From contig JAKFDK010000022.1 in NCBI GenBank assembly GCA_036676195.1, positions 62,001 through 126,000 on the forward strand: a stretch of DNA of 64,000 nt. Direction: 5' to 3'. Each line of letters starts with the position of its first letter. Position 1 is the stretch's first letter. This stretch comes from JAKFDK01 sp036676195 (GTDB lineage Bacteria > Bacillota > Sulfobacillia > Symbiobacteriales > ZC4RG38). Under the pieces are notes generated by a model. The model was not told where the DNA came from and did not search any database. It worked only from the letters and a program-made list of their open reading frames with translations. Position numbers and translations under genes: made by a program. Below are positions 1 to 7,990 of the stretch, in pieces.

Positions 1-2
1 TG

Positions 3-209
3 GAGGGGCGGATCGCCGCCGAGAACCTCCCGGCGCGGGTAATCGACGCTGTGAACATTTGTACCTACTGCAACAACTGCGCCATGACATGCATGGTGAA
101 CGTCGCCTGGGTCGAAGACCTGGCCGACGAGCCCAATATACCGTCGGCGGAGTTGTTCGATGCTCTGCGCCTGTCGTTGCTGGACCGAGGAATCAAGGGC
201 GTCCGGTAA
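3..209 (+). CDS. C-terminal part of an iron-sulfur-type protein (truncated by window edge)
   Basis: The reading frame enters from the left edge and stops at TAA 207-209, giving 68 residues. The visible part contains ICTYCNNCAMTC, a C-x2-C-x2-C-x3-C pattern typical of a 4Fe-4S cluster, but only one such set and no following proline, so it is not a classic bacterial ferredoxin. About 40 residues follow the cysteines and contain no recognised motif. The gene lies 53 bases upstream of an ABC-importer operon in the same direction and may belong to it. The family cannot be named from this fragment. The cysteine spacing is directly visible; cluster binding is inferred. Confidence 0.6.
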   Translation, partial: EGRIAAENLPARVIDAVNICTYCNNCAMTCMVNVAWVEDLADEPNIPSAELFDALRLSLLDRGIKGVR

Positions 210-262
210 CGGCCTTACTGAGGGGTTTGGGCTATCTTCTATAGATGCAGGAGGGGTATTGA

Positions 263-1318
263 ATGCGAAAGGTCCGTGGTCTGCTGGGGTTGCTTGTGGG
301 TGGCGCGATGCTGGTTTTGGCCGGGTGTGGTGGCGGCGCCAGTACCGGGGGTGGCGGTGGCGGTAGCGACGCCTCCAAGTTTGCCGCTGTCGACCTGAGC
401 AAGCCGCCGGCTCAGCCGGTGAAGATCCGGATGGGCTGGGGAATTCCGGCTGAGGAAATTCACTATGTCATGATGAAGAAGCCGGAGATCCTGAAGCACC
501 ATGGCAAGTGGTATACCCTGGAGTGGTTCCAGTTCCAGGGCACCGCCCCACAGGCCCAGGCCCTGGCGGCCAAGTCCCTTGACGCCGGCACCGTTGCCTC
601 CCTGAGCCTGGCCCAGGCCGTGGAAAAGGCGCAGCTCGACGTGGTGGTCACCGGCCAGATGATCGGCGAAAAGAAGGACCAGTCCTTCTCTACTACCTGG
701 CTGGTGAAGGAAGACTCCCCGATCAAATCCCTTGCTGATCTCAAGGGCAAGATCGTGGGCGTGAACGTGTACGGCGCCAGCCTGGACTATATCGCTCGGA
801 CCAAGATCAAGGAAGCCGGCCTCAAGCCCGAAGTTGATGTGAAGATCGTAGAAATCGGCTTTGGTCTGATGGACGAAGCCCTGCGTAGCGGTAAGATCGA
901 CGTGGGCGTGTTCCCCCAGCCCTTCCTGTACAACGCCAAGAACAAGGGCGGCGTGCGTGAACTGTTCAAGCTGACCGACGTGCAGCCCGACTTCGTCCAG
1001 TTGATCAACGTATTCGACCGTGAGTTCATCAACAAGAACCCCGGCGTGATGGTGGCCTTCCAGGAAGACTGGAAGACGGCGGCCAAGTTCGTGATGGAGA
1101 ACCGTGACGAGACCATCAAGATCATGTCCGAAATTTCCAAGATGCCCGTGGAACTGCTGCAGAAGTTCCTGATCACCAAGAACGACTACTACCGGACCAA
1201 CACCGGCATGCCGGACCTGAAGGCTCTGCAACTCAACTGGGATTACATGGCGAAGGAAGGCCACATCAAGGCCAAGATGGACGTCAACAAGGTGGTCATC
1301 CCTGACCTGATCAAGTAG
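263..1318 (+). CDS. ABC transporter substrate-binding lipoprotein (SsuA/TauA/NrtA type)
   Basis: A 351-residue solute-binding protein, first gene of a complete ABC importer. The N-terminus has positive charges, a hydrophobic stretch and a lipobox (VLAGC, Cys about residue 21), followed by a Gly/Ser-rich linker, so it should be lipid-anchored outside the membrane. The body fits the NMT1/SsuA family: an early KIRMGWG strand, a central DLKGKIVGV motif and an ALRSGKIDVGVF motif. Members bind sulfonates, nitrate, bicarbonate or pyrimidine precursors; the ligand cannot be read here. GGAGGGG lies just before the ATG. The ATPase and permease genes follow directly. Confidence 0.9.
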   Translation: MRKVRGLLGLLVGGAMLVLAGCGGGASTGGGGGGSDASKFAAVDLSKPPAQPVKIRMGWGIPAEEIHYVMMKKPEILKHHGKWYTLEWFQFQGTAPQAQALAAKSLDAGTVASLSLAQAVEKAQLDVVVTGQMIGEKKDQSFSTTWLVKEDSPIKSLADLKGKIVGVNVYGASLDYIARTKIKEAGLKPEVDVKIVEIGFGLMDEALRSGKIDVGVFPQPFLYNAKNKGGVRELFKLTDVQPDFVQLINVFDREFINKNPGVMVAFQEDWKTAAKFVMENRDETIKIMSEISKMPVELLQKFLITKNDYYRTNTGMPDLKALQLNWDYMAKEGHIKAKMDVNKVVIPDLIK

Positions 1319-1379
1319 CAACGCGACCGCTCCACCCCGTGCGGCCGCACGCTGAAGCCAATCTAGAGGAGCGACATGC

Positions 1380-2189
1380 ATGCCAAAAATCGTGGCGCGG
1401 GCCGTATCCAAGTGGTTCCGTTCAACTGGTCAGCAGCCTGTGCTGGCACTGGACGGCGTCGACCTGGAAGTGAAGGAAGGCGAATTTCTTGCCCTGCTGG
1501 GGCCCAGCGGATGCGGAAAGAGTACCTTCCTGTACACTGTCGGCGGTTTCCTGCGCCCGGACAGCGGCGACATCACTGTAGACGGCCGCCCGGTCGTGGG
1601 CCCCGGTACAGACCGGGGTGTAGTGTTCCAGGAATTTGCCCTCTTCCCCTGGCTCACGGTGCTGGACAATGTCACCTATGGTCTGCGGGAAAAGGGCCTG
1701 CCTCGGGATGAAGCGGTGCAGGTGGCCCGGCGCTATCTGCAGATGACGAACCTCAACCGGTTCGAAAAGCACTATCCCAAGCAGCTTTCCGGCGGTATGA
1801 AACAGCGGGTTGCCATTGCCCGGGCCCTGGCCTGTGACCCGGACATTCTGCTGATGGACGAGCCCTTCGGGGCGCTGGACGCCCAGACCCGGGCCCTGAT
1901 GCAGGATGAACTGCAGAATATCTGGCAGCAGACAGGCAAGACAGTACTCTTTGTGACCCACGGGGTGGACGAAGCCATCCACCTGGCGGACCGCATTGCC
2001 ATCTTCAGTGCCCGTCCGGGCCGGATCAAGACGCAGGTGACGGTGGATCTGCCCCGTCCCCGTGTCCGCGGGGCGGAACTGCGTGAACGCCGTTACGCTG
2101 AACTGCTGGAGTACGTCTGGGACGAACTCAAGGAGGAGGTGGCGGCGGCGGAAGACCGGTCGGCGGCCCTGGCTGCCACTGAAACATGA
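1380..2189 (+). CDS. ABC transporter ATP-binding protein (SsuB/TauB/NrtD type)
   Basis: A 269-residue ABC ATPase that powers the importer encoded with the genes on either side. Walker A (GPSGCGKST, about residues 41-49), Q-loop region (VVFQEFALFPWLTV), signature (LSGGMKQR), Walker B with the catalytic Glu (ILLMDEPFGALD) and the switch His (LFVTHGVDEA) are all present, so it looks active. The start at ATG 1380 is preferred to the ATG at 1376 because GAGGAG lies at a normal distance from it. The 3' end overlaps the permease start by four bases (ATGA), indicating translational coupling. Confidence 0.93.
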   Translation: MPKIVARAVSKWFRSTGQQPVLALDGVDLEVKEGEFLALLGPSGCGKSTFLYTVGGFLRPDSGDITVDGRPVVGPGTDRGVVFQEFALFPWLTVLDNVTYGLREKGLPRDEAVQVARRYLQMTNLNRFEKHYPKQLSGGMKQRVAIARALACDPDILLMDEPFGALDAQTRALMQDELQNIWQQTGKTVLFVTHGVDEAIHLADRIAIFSARPGRIKTQVTVDLPRPRVRGAELRERRYAELLEYVWDELKEEVAAAEDRSAALAATET

Positions 2190-2950
2190 GAAAAAAGATC
2201 CTGGCCGTCCTGACCTTCGTCCTGGTCCTGGGGATCTGGGAGATCGTGCCCCGGGTCGGGCTGATTAACCCGGAACTGCTGCCACCCTTCTCCGGTGCGG
2301 TGGCCGAGGCATGGCACCTGTTGGTATCCGGTGAGATTCTGCCCCACCTGGTGGGCAGCATGAAGCGCTGGGCGATTGGTTTCGGTCTGAGCATTCTGCT
2401 CAGCGTGCCCGCCGGCGTGGCCATGGGCCGCTCCGAGACCCTGAAGAACTTTCTGAACCCGCTGCTGACCGTAACCTATCCGATTCCCAAGGCGGCACTG
2501 ATGCCGATTCTGATGCTGTGGTTCGGGGCCGGGGACCTGTCCAAGATCCTGGTGCTGATCATCGGCTGTGCCATTCCACTGGTGGTCAGCAGCTACCACG
2601 GCGCCCAGGGAGTGGAGAGAAACCTGGTGTGGAGTGCCCGGGCCATGGGCACCAGCGAGGGGAAGTTGCTCTGGCAGGTCGTCCTGCCGGCCGCTCTGCC
2701 CCAGATTCTGTCCGGGGTGCGTCAGGCTCTGGCCATTTCCATGTTCGTCATGCTGGGCTCAGAGATGATCGTCCGGCAGAATGGCCTGGGGTACTACCTG
2801 TTCAACTCCCTGGACCTGGGCCTATACCGGATCACGTATGCCTGTGTCCTGCTGGTATCCCTGACCGGATTCCTGCTGGACGCCCTGTTTGTCGCTATCA
2901 CTCACCGCACCCTGCAGTGGATGGACTCCATCGAAAACACCGGCACGTAG
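2186..2950 (+). CDS. ABC transporter permease (SsuC/TauC/NrtB type)
   Basis: A 254-residue integral membrane permease of the binding-protein-dependent family, with about six hydrophobic segments. The cytoplasmic EAA loop that contacts the ATPase is visible around WSARAMGTSEGKLLWQVVLP, followed by the usual PQILSGVR. It starts inside the ATPase stop codon (ATGA overlap), so the three genes form one operon of binding protein, ATPase and permease. A strong bidirectional terminator follows 17 bases after the stop. The transported substrate is unknown; the family handles sulfonates, nitrate, cyanate and thiamine precursors. Confidence 0.92.
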   Translation: MRKKILAVLTFVLVLGIWEIVPRVGLINPELLPPFSGAVAEAWHLLVSGEILPHLVGSMKRWAIGFGLSILLSVPAGVAMGRSETLKNFLNPLLTVTYPIPKAALMPILMLWFGAGDLSKILVLIIGCAIPLVVSSYHGAQGVERNLVWSARAMGTSEGKLLWQVVLPAALPQILSGVRQALAISMFVMLGSEMIVRQNGLGYYLFNSLDLGLYRITYACVLLVSLTGFLLDALFVAITHRTLQWMDSIENTGT

Positions 2951-2967
2951 CCTGTGGGACCATAAAA

Positions 2968-3010
2968 CAAACGCCGCAGACCGCCGCACTTCGGCGGTCT
3001 GCAGCGTTTG
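2968..3010. terminator. Bidirectional intrinsic terminator
   Basis: A long GC-rich hairpin (arms start CAAACGCCGCAGACCGCCG, with an ACTTCG-type loop) sits between the convergent ABC permease and ppnP genes. The flanking AAA and TTT runs let it end transcription from both sides. Confidence 0.9.
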
Positions 3011-3023
3011 TTGGGGCCGGAAC

Positions 3024-3341
3024 CTAACCCTTGATGTATGAGCAGATATAGTCAGTGGGGCTGTAGACCTTGAGGGCAAAACGGCTTTGCGCCGGCACTT
3101 CAAAAACGCCCTGGCCCTCAATGCGCTGCCAGTCGGCGGCGCCGGGCAGGCGCACGTCCAGGCTCCCGGCCTGAATTTCCATGATCTCCGCCTCGGCGGT
3201 GCCAAATTCGTACTCACCGGGCAGCATGATGCCCAGCGTCTTTTTGGATCCGTCGGGAAACAGCACGGCCCGGCTGGTGACCTTGCCTTCAAAGTAGATG
3301 TTGGCAGACTTGACGACGGTGACTCCCTCGAACTGCGACAT
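3024..3341 (-). CDS. ppnP: Pyrimidine/purine nucleoside phosphorylase PpnP (DUF1255 cupin)
   Basis: A 105-residue single-domain cupin matching the PpnP/YaiE family along its full length. Family hallmarks visible are NIYFEGKV near the N-terminus, LGIMLPGEYEFGTAE in the middle, DVRLPGAADWQ, FEVPAQSRF and the C-terminal TDYICSYIKG. The enzyme phosphorolyses several purine and pyrimidine nucleosides to free base and ribose-1-phosphate. An AGGAGG-type site precedes the ATG. It is a single gene convergent with the ABC operon and shares its terminator. The assignment is by remembered family sequence, not by a search. Confidence 0.9.
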   Translation of the reverse strand: MSQFEGVTVVKSANIYFEGKVTSRAVLFPDGSKKTLGIMLPGEYEFGTAEAEIMEIQAGSLDVRLPGAADWQRIEGQGVFEVPAQSRFALKVYSPTDYICSYIKG

Positions 3342-3445
3342 GATGTGACCTCCTGTTTATCTTCCTGCGGTGAATCTTCGTGACCAATAACACTATTCTC
3401 CTGCCGTCCCCCGGAGCGGCGGAGTGATGGGAGGCCAAGACCCCG

Positions 3446-3760
3446 ATGAAGTTCATGCTCACCCTCACCGTACCTATGGAGTTCCAGGAACGGCTGCATA
3501 CCGACCCCGAACTGCCCGCCAAGCTGGAGGCTATGTACAAGGCTTCCTTTGCCCTGAACCCCGAGGCGCTCTATGCCTCCGGCAGCCGCCGGCGCCTGGT
3601 TCTGGTCTACGACCTGGAACGCATTCTGGACCTGCAGCCCCTGCTGCAGCAAATCTGGGACGTCTACCGGGTGTATCCGGAGGTGGACCCGGTACTGGAC
3701 AAGGCTGAATTCATCGCCATGAAGAACTCGGCCCGCGGCATTCATCTGTCGGAGGGATAA
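3446..3760 (+). CDS. Small protein of unknown function
   Basis: A 104-residue soluble protein with no signal peptide or membrane segment. It opens MKFMLTLTVPMEFQERL, reads as an alpha/beta fold, and has a central RRRLVLVYDLE strand. GGGAGG at 3428-3433 supports the ATG at 3446. Its size and layout recall the small ferredoxin-fold YciI or muconolactone-isomerase-like families, but no diagnostic residues are visible, so no function is assigned. It is divergent from ppnP and followed 83 bases later by another unknown gene in the same direction. Confidence 0.7.
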   Translation: MKFMLTLTVPMEFQERLHTDPELPAKLEAMYKASFALNPEALYASGSRRRLVLVYDLERILDLQPLLQQIWDVYRVYPEVDPVLDKAEFIAMKNSARGIHLSEG

Positions 3761-3843
3761 CTCTGCGGGTACCGGCATGCACTGCCGGTCACCATTCTGG
3801 TAAAGTAGGAAGCAGACTGCGTCCGTCACAAGGAGGCCCACGC

Positions 3844-4506
3844 ATGCGCCGCATCCTGCTTGTGGCCGGTGCCACTCTGCTCGTCCTGTCCCTGGCGGGA
3901 AACGTCATGTTGGGGCGGGTGGCCTGGACCGCCCAGAAAGAATACCGGGCCCTGGCCAAACAATTCGTGAAGGTGCGCGGGGAACTGCAGAAGCTGCAGG
4001 CGCAGGCTGAACAGGCAAGCCGGGTGGCAACCAAACCGCAGCCTACGCCGGCGGCGCAGCCCGAGCCGGCTGCCCCGCCTGAACCGGCGGCAGAGCCTGA
4101 ACCGGTAGCACAGCCTGAATCCGCGGCGCAGCCTGCGCCGGCGATGGCAGCAGCCCCGGGCCTTGACTCCCTGCGTGCCCGGTATACCCAGCGCCTGTCC
4201 GGTGTGCAGGCCACCTGCGAGGGGCAACTGAACAGTCTGCTGGATTCAGCCAGGGCCGAATACGAGCAGGCGAAGCATAACGGCAGCAAGGTCGACGTCG
4301 CCGCACTGGCCGGCAAATACTATGCCCGGGCCGACGGCCTGCGCCGCCAGTGCGACCGGCTGGTGGAGGCTGAACTGCAGCAGTTAGCCGGGGAACTGAG
4401 AGCAGCCGGCCTACCGCCGGATTTGACCGACGAAATCCGAGCGGCTTACGAGGGGCGCATTGCCGAACGGCAGGCGGAAATCATGGCCAAGGCACCGGCG
4501 CAGTGA
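3844..4506 (+). CDS. Membrane-anchored coiled-coil protein with Pro/Glu/Ala linker
   Basis: A 220-residue protein with three parts. Residues about 4-22 form one hydrophobic N-terminal segment (LLVAGATLLVLSLAGNVML), probably a signal anchor. Residues about 30-58 are helical and coiled-coil-like. Residues about 62-98 are a low-complexity linker of repeated Pro-Glu and Pro-Ala pairs. The rest is charged and helical, again suited to coiled coil, with two cysteines. AAGGAGG precedes the ATG. The layout fits an extracellular or envelope-spanning spacer protein. No family is recognised. The linker repeats are visible in the DNA as short GC-rich direct repeats. Confidence 0.75.
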   Translation: MRRILLVAGATLLVLSLAGNVMLGRVAWTAQKEYRALAKQFVKVRGELQKLQAQAEQASRVATKPQPTPAAQPEPAAPPEPAAEPEPVAQPESAAQPAPAMAAAPGLDSLRARYTQRLSGVQATCEGQLNSLLDSARAEYEQAKHNGSKVDVAALAGKYYARADGLRRQCDRLVEAELQQLAGELRAAGLPPDLTDEIRAAYEGRIAERQAEIMAKAPAQ

Positions 4507-5282
4507 GAGATCCGCATGGTGCGACGCGGTGTTCAAACACAGCTGCGGCCGTTCGGGTACTTCTTTGCCACCCTCTTCGGCAGGGTCCATAAAAATATGG
4601 ACTGAATCCCATCTTGCCCCTTCACAGCATACCCTATCGGGGTAGGCTGGCGACGTCGATCCAGGCTGAAAACCTGAGTTACCTGGGGCTGGAGCCCCAT
4701 GGCGATCCGCAGCACCGAGCCCACGACCCTCGCCACGCTACTTTGCCCGCCCGCACGAGGGAAAACCCGTCGTTGGGGGCGGATTTTGCCGCGCCCCCGG
4801 CGAAGTAGCGGCAAGAACGTACCCCAAAGTCTTGTCTGGCGTTGAATGGGGGCCGATACCCCTGCCTGCTCGCCACAGAGCCGGCCGCGGGCGTGACGCC
4901 TCCCGGTGAGCACCCGCAGTTATCTGACAACGCGCCTACCCTACGAGAGGCAGTAGATCTTCATACCCCACTGCCAAGCCGGCGGACGGCACGGCATCGT
5001 CCACTGATAGCGCAAGCCAAACCCTTGCTGGGGGCGTGGTCACGATTTGCGTTAGAATGTGCAGGATGCCTGGAAGCCCTGGTGGATACCAGGGAGCGTT
5101 GTCCAAGATAATATCACTTCACGGCCGCTGCTTGGGGACCGCAAGGCCCCGCCAGAACGCAGCTGCTCTCTGAAATGGCCGAGGTAACACTCTTTATCTT
5201 GGACTTGAGGGCCGACCATCAGGGGGATTCCCCAGTCGGCGTACAGGTGGCTAACTCAATGTCCCCGACGGCCACGCTCGCA
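4507..5282. other. Non-coding stretch with nested inverted repeats
   Basis: No convincing gene is seen; the short frames here lack ribosome sites and look like chance. There is local secondary structure: GGGGC-TGGA-GCCCC near 4685-4698, and an 11-bp outer stem (GCTACTTTGCC 4737-4747 with GGCGAAGTAGC 4799-4809) enclosing further complementary segments. CCCTGGT-GGAT-ACCAGGG occurs near 5078-5096. None matches the RNase P, tmRNA, SRP or cobalamin-riboswitch cores that I can recall. Confidence 0.4.
4737..4809. other. Candidate structured RNA or inverted-repeat element
   Basis: An 11-bp outer stem (one mismatch that could be a G-U pair) encloses an ACGAGGG-AAAA-CCCGTCGT-like hairpin and a CGCCC/GGGGGCG pairing. 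The nested arrangement is more than expected by chance. The strand, any transcript and any function are unknown. Confidence 0.35.
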
Positions 5283-5764
5283 TCACTCCGGTGCGACTCC
5301 GTGGCTGTCCGGATGCTGTCCCGGAGCACTCCGGTGCGACTCCATGGGTGTCCGGATGCTGTGCCAGACCACTCCGGTGCGACTCCGTGGCAGTCCGGGT
5401 GCTGTCCCGGAGCACTCCGGTGCGACTCCGTGGCAGTCCGGGTGCTGTCCGGGAGCACTCCGGTGAGACTCCGTGGGTGTCCGGATGCTGTGCCGGAGCA
5501 CTCCGGTGCGACTCCGTGGCAGTCCGGGTGCTGTCCCGGAGCACTCCGGTGGGACTATGCGGCTGTCCGGGTGCTGTCCCGGAGCACTCCGGTGAGACTA
5601 TGCGACTGTCCTGGTGCTGCCCCGGACCACTCCCGTGAGACTCCGTGGCTGCCCGGGACTGTCCGGGAGCACTCCGGTGAGACTATGCGGCTGTCCGGGT
5701 GCTGTCCGGGAGCACTCCGGTGAGACTATGCGGCTGTCCGGGTGCTGTCCGGGGTCACTCCCGG
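5283..5764. repeat. 43-bp tandem repeat array, 11 units plus a partial unit
   Basis: Units begin at 5283, 5326, 5369, 5412, 5455, 5498, 5541, 5584, 5627 (42 bp, one base lost), 5669 and 5712, with a partial copy to about 5764. Each unit starts with a form of GCACTCCGGTGCGACTCC and ends in TGTCCCGGA. Units differ mainly at a few positions (GTGCGACTCCGTGG against GTGAGACTATGCGG), and similar variants sit next to each other, as expected from duplication. A 43-bp period does not preserve a reading frame, so the open frames crossing it are artefacts. There are no spacers, so it is not CRISPR. It lies just downstream of the minus-strand gene ending at 5776. Confidence 0.95.
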
Positions 5765-5775
5765 AGGAGCCGGGG

Positions 5776-6303
5776 TCAGTCGGCGGTGGTGACTGGAGCG
5801 GCCGGTTCCTCGTCCGGTGTCTGCTCGGCGGAGCCCGCCGAATTCCGCTGCTTGACTCTGGCAGCCCGGGCTTTCGTCCATTTGGCCGCCACACAGAGGC
5901 CATATTCCTCGTCCTCGGCGCGCTCGCACGATATGCTGTAAACATAATCGGAACTCATGTCCAGGCGGGCGTCGGCAAACACCTGGTCCAGTCCCTTGAT
6001 CAGGATGGCCTGTTGCTCCCTGGTCCACAGAAACTCGACCCGCCGGCTTTCGTCCAAGACCCTGACCGCCACGCCGATGAAACGGGTGCCATCTTCCAGT
6101 TCACGCACAAAGACTTCGCCGTGGGTCGGGCGGGGCCCGAGGTTGTTGGCCTCGGCGGTCCACTGAAGCAGGGAACAGGAACCGGAACTGAGCCACAGGC
6201 TGCCGGGGAGCCACGCCTTCATGAACGGGTCGCTGGCCTGGGGGACCAGGGTGGGGCGGGTGGGATCCATGCGGTGCACCTTTCCACCGGACAGTTTTTC
6301 CAT
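5776..6303 (-). CDS. Hypothetical protein
   Basis: A 175-residue soluble protein of unknown function. AAGGAG lies eight bases before the ATG at 6303, which supports both the gene and its start. The body has strand-rich stretches (HGEVFVRELEDGTRFIGVAV, SDYVYSISCER) and a tryptophan-rich early part; the last 30 residues are a charged, Ala/Pro-rich tail that looks disordered. No signal peptide or membrane segment is seen. It stands alone: the 43-bp tandem repeat starts about 12 bases after its stop and could act in its 3' end or termination. Confidence 0.6.
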   Translation of the reverse strand: MEKLSGGKVHRMDPTRPTLVPQASDPFMKAWLPGSLWLSSGSCSLLQWTAEANNLGPRPTHGEVFVRELEDGTRFIGVAVRVLDESRRVEFLWTREQQAILIKGLDQVFADARLDMSSDYVYSISCERAEDEEYGLCVAAKWTKARAARVKQRNSAGSAEQTPDEEPAAPVTTAD

Positions 6304-6527
6304 GCGACCGACTCCTTCAGATGAAGATGTTTATATATGAAGGCCGCCGGGATTCCCCGGCGGCCACTGGGTATTCCCAATATTATGCACGAAAAACTAT
6401 ATCGATATGTTCGGTATAGACATACATATTTTTGCGATCACAATCCGATTGCATCAGTCACGAGGAACCAGGCAATTCTTAGCAGGTCTTTTGCCTGCGC
6501 TTCCGTCTCGGACAGGGGGTGGAACCC

Positions 6528-6790
6528 TCACCGCCTCCGATCCTCCCGCTGCTGCTCTGCCGCGCCACCAAAGTTCTGGCCGCCCTCAGCCAGGTGAGCC
6601 CGGATCGCATCGGCGACGTCCGTTGCGATCCTTCACGAACCGGGCCGGGGCGGTCAGGCTGGCGGGGATGCCGGCCCAGTCGGCCATGTCCCCTTCCAGT
6701 CCGAAGTAGCCGCCGTCGGCCAGGCCCTGGCGGAGCCCCCGCAGCAGGGCCCGCAGTGCCTTGCGTGGACCTCGCCTGTACGGTGGCCTG
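6528..6790 (-). pseudogene. Frameshifted 3' remnant of an unknown gene
   Basis: On the minus strand, one frame reads LRQGLADGGYFGLEGDMADW and continues to RFVKDRN. A one-base shift then allows DVADAIRAHLAEGGQNFGGA and a basic tail to the stop at 6528. Neither half has its own start or ribosome site, while the joined reading has sensible composition, so this looks like the broken end of a former gene. The family is not recognised. The flanking 6304-6527 bases hold only a short AT-rich stretch, and 6791-7249 hold no supportable gene. Confidence 0.45.
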
Positions 6791-7249
6791 AAGCAGCGGA
6801 CACCGAGGGCTCCAAGCCGACCTCGCTCATGGCAATACCTGGCTTCGCCGCTCTCTTCTGAGATCGAGTTCGGAACCGTGCGGAAATCGCAGGCGAATAC
6901 GTGGCTTCAAAGGCATTTTCGCCCCTGAGTTGGCTGTATTCGGCCTGAGGGGGCGGCGTTCTGGCCCGGACCAAGCGAAAAACGGTGGCTCCTTGACTTG
7001 CTCGGCCCTGATTTCTTGAGGTTCACCGCTCGCCTCCGCACTTGACCAGAGACCTACCTGGAAATCAGCGATGAATAGCGGCAGGGCAGCCACTTGGTGA
7101 GAGAACCCACTGGTATCGCACCATTGGTCGGCCAGGTCATTCGCAATATCCACACACAGCAAGTGTTCCAGCAAGATGGGTGCACTTCGTTGTACCATCG
7201 GATTCGTGCTCCGCTGAATGATCGTCTGCACCCGTGACCCTAATTTCCG
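6791..7249. other. Gap with degraded sequence, no intact gene
   Basis: No open frame here has both a ribosome site and credible composition. A minus-strand frame that runs out of the transposase remnant continues across the region, but its sequence is not recognisable. The stretch is best read as decayed mobile or accessory DNA. Confidence 0.4.
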
Positions 7250-7514
7250 AAAACCTCGACAGTGCGAAAGCTGAGCCAAGCGTCCTGAAGCCCAGCTTCC
7301 CAAAGACGTTTGAACGCGGCTTGCTGCTGGCAGGGGTAGGGCCTTCCACTGGATTCCTGTTCGCAGGATGATGAAGATGGGCGTGATGGCCTTGCGATCA
7401 TCGATCCGCGGTCTCCCGCCCTTGGGCTTGGGGGCTCAACCGGTAATAACGGTCGAATTTTTCCCAGAGGTCATCTGGAATCAAAAAGTGTTGTTCTGCC
7501 GGTTTCTTGTCCAT
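7250..7514 (-). pseudogene. IS5-family transposase remnant (DUF4096-type N-terminus)
   Basis: The minus strand begins ATG at 7514 and reads MDKKPAEQHFLIPDDLWEKF, the typical opening of IS5-group transposases. A shift to a second frame gives GGRPRIDDRKAITPIFIILR followed by TGIQWKALP, and a third frame gives FKRLWEAGLQDAW. These three blocks occur in family order but need two frameshifts, and the DDE catalytic part is not visible. It is therefore a dead N-terminal fragment. No clear terminal inverted repeats remain. It abuts an hsdR remnant on the other strand. Confidence 0.75.
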
Positions 7515-7562
7515 TGGAAGCGCCCCCCACTGCCATTTCTGAGGGGTTCGCGAAATTCAGTT

Positions 7563-7979
7563 GGGTTCCTCGACGAGGCCCACTCCAGCCAGGGCGGGCG
7601 CACTTCGGCGACCCTTAACGTCGAAGCGATTGACATGGAGAGCTACCGGGTGGAGAAGAAGGCGGCCATGGCGATCCAACTGCCGGACCAGGAGGCGGAG
7701 ATCGAACCGGTACCAGGCGGTGGGGGTGGCCACAAGCCGGAACCGGAGATGGACCGGCTGTCCAACATCTTGAAGACCTTTAACGATCTGTGCGGGAACT
7801 TCGCCTTCAGCGAGACCGACCGGGTCCGGATCGCCCACATCGTGACCGAGGAATTGACCAGCGATGTTCTGGCCGATCCCGCCTACCAGAATGCCAAACA
7901 GCATTCGGACAAGCAAAATGCCCGGATCGAACATGACAAGGCGGTGGAGCGGGCGGCCATCGGGCGGATGAAGACAGAC
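7563..7979 (+). pseudogene. hsdR: Type I restriction HsdR remnant with internal deletion
   Basis: The frame first reads FLDEAHSSQGG, the DEAH-box motif II of HsdR helicases, and after about ten residues jumps to AIDMESYRVEKKAAMAIQLP, which belongs to the C-terminal part of the same protein. It continues DRLSNILKTFNDLCGNF and YQNAKQHSDKQNARIEHDKA, the strongly conserved HsdR C-terminal helices. The intervening helicase core and everything before motif II are missing, and the frame is lost near 7979 before the usual end. No hsdM or hsdS is nearby. This is a relic of a type I restriction system. Confidence 0.85.
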
Positions 7980-7990
7980 ATTCATCACCG

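Noticed and set aside
5175..5723. Open frames on both strands through the tandem repeat
   Set aside because: A 43-bp repeat without stops opens every frame; there is no ribosome site and the proteins are only the repeat translated in rotating frames.
5283..5764. CRISPR array
   Set aside because: The units are contiguous with no unique spacers, the unit sequence is not conserved like a CRISPR repeat, and no cas genes are present.
7557..7988. 143-codon minus-strand frame
   Set aside because: It is antisense to the hsdR remnant, whose plus-strand translation has several conserved HsdR motifs.
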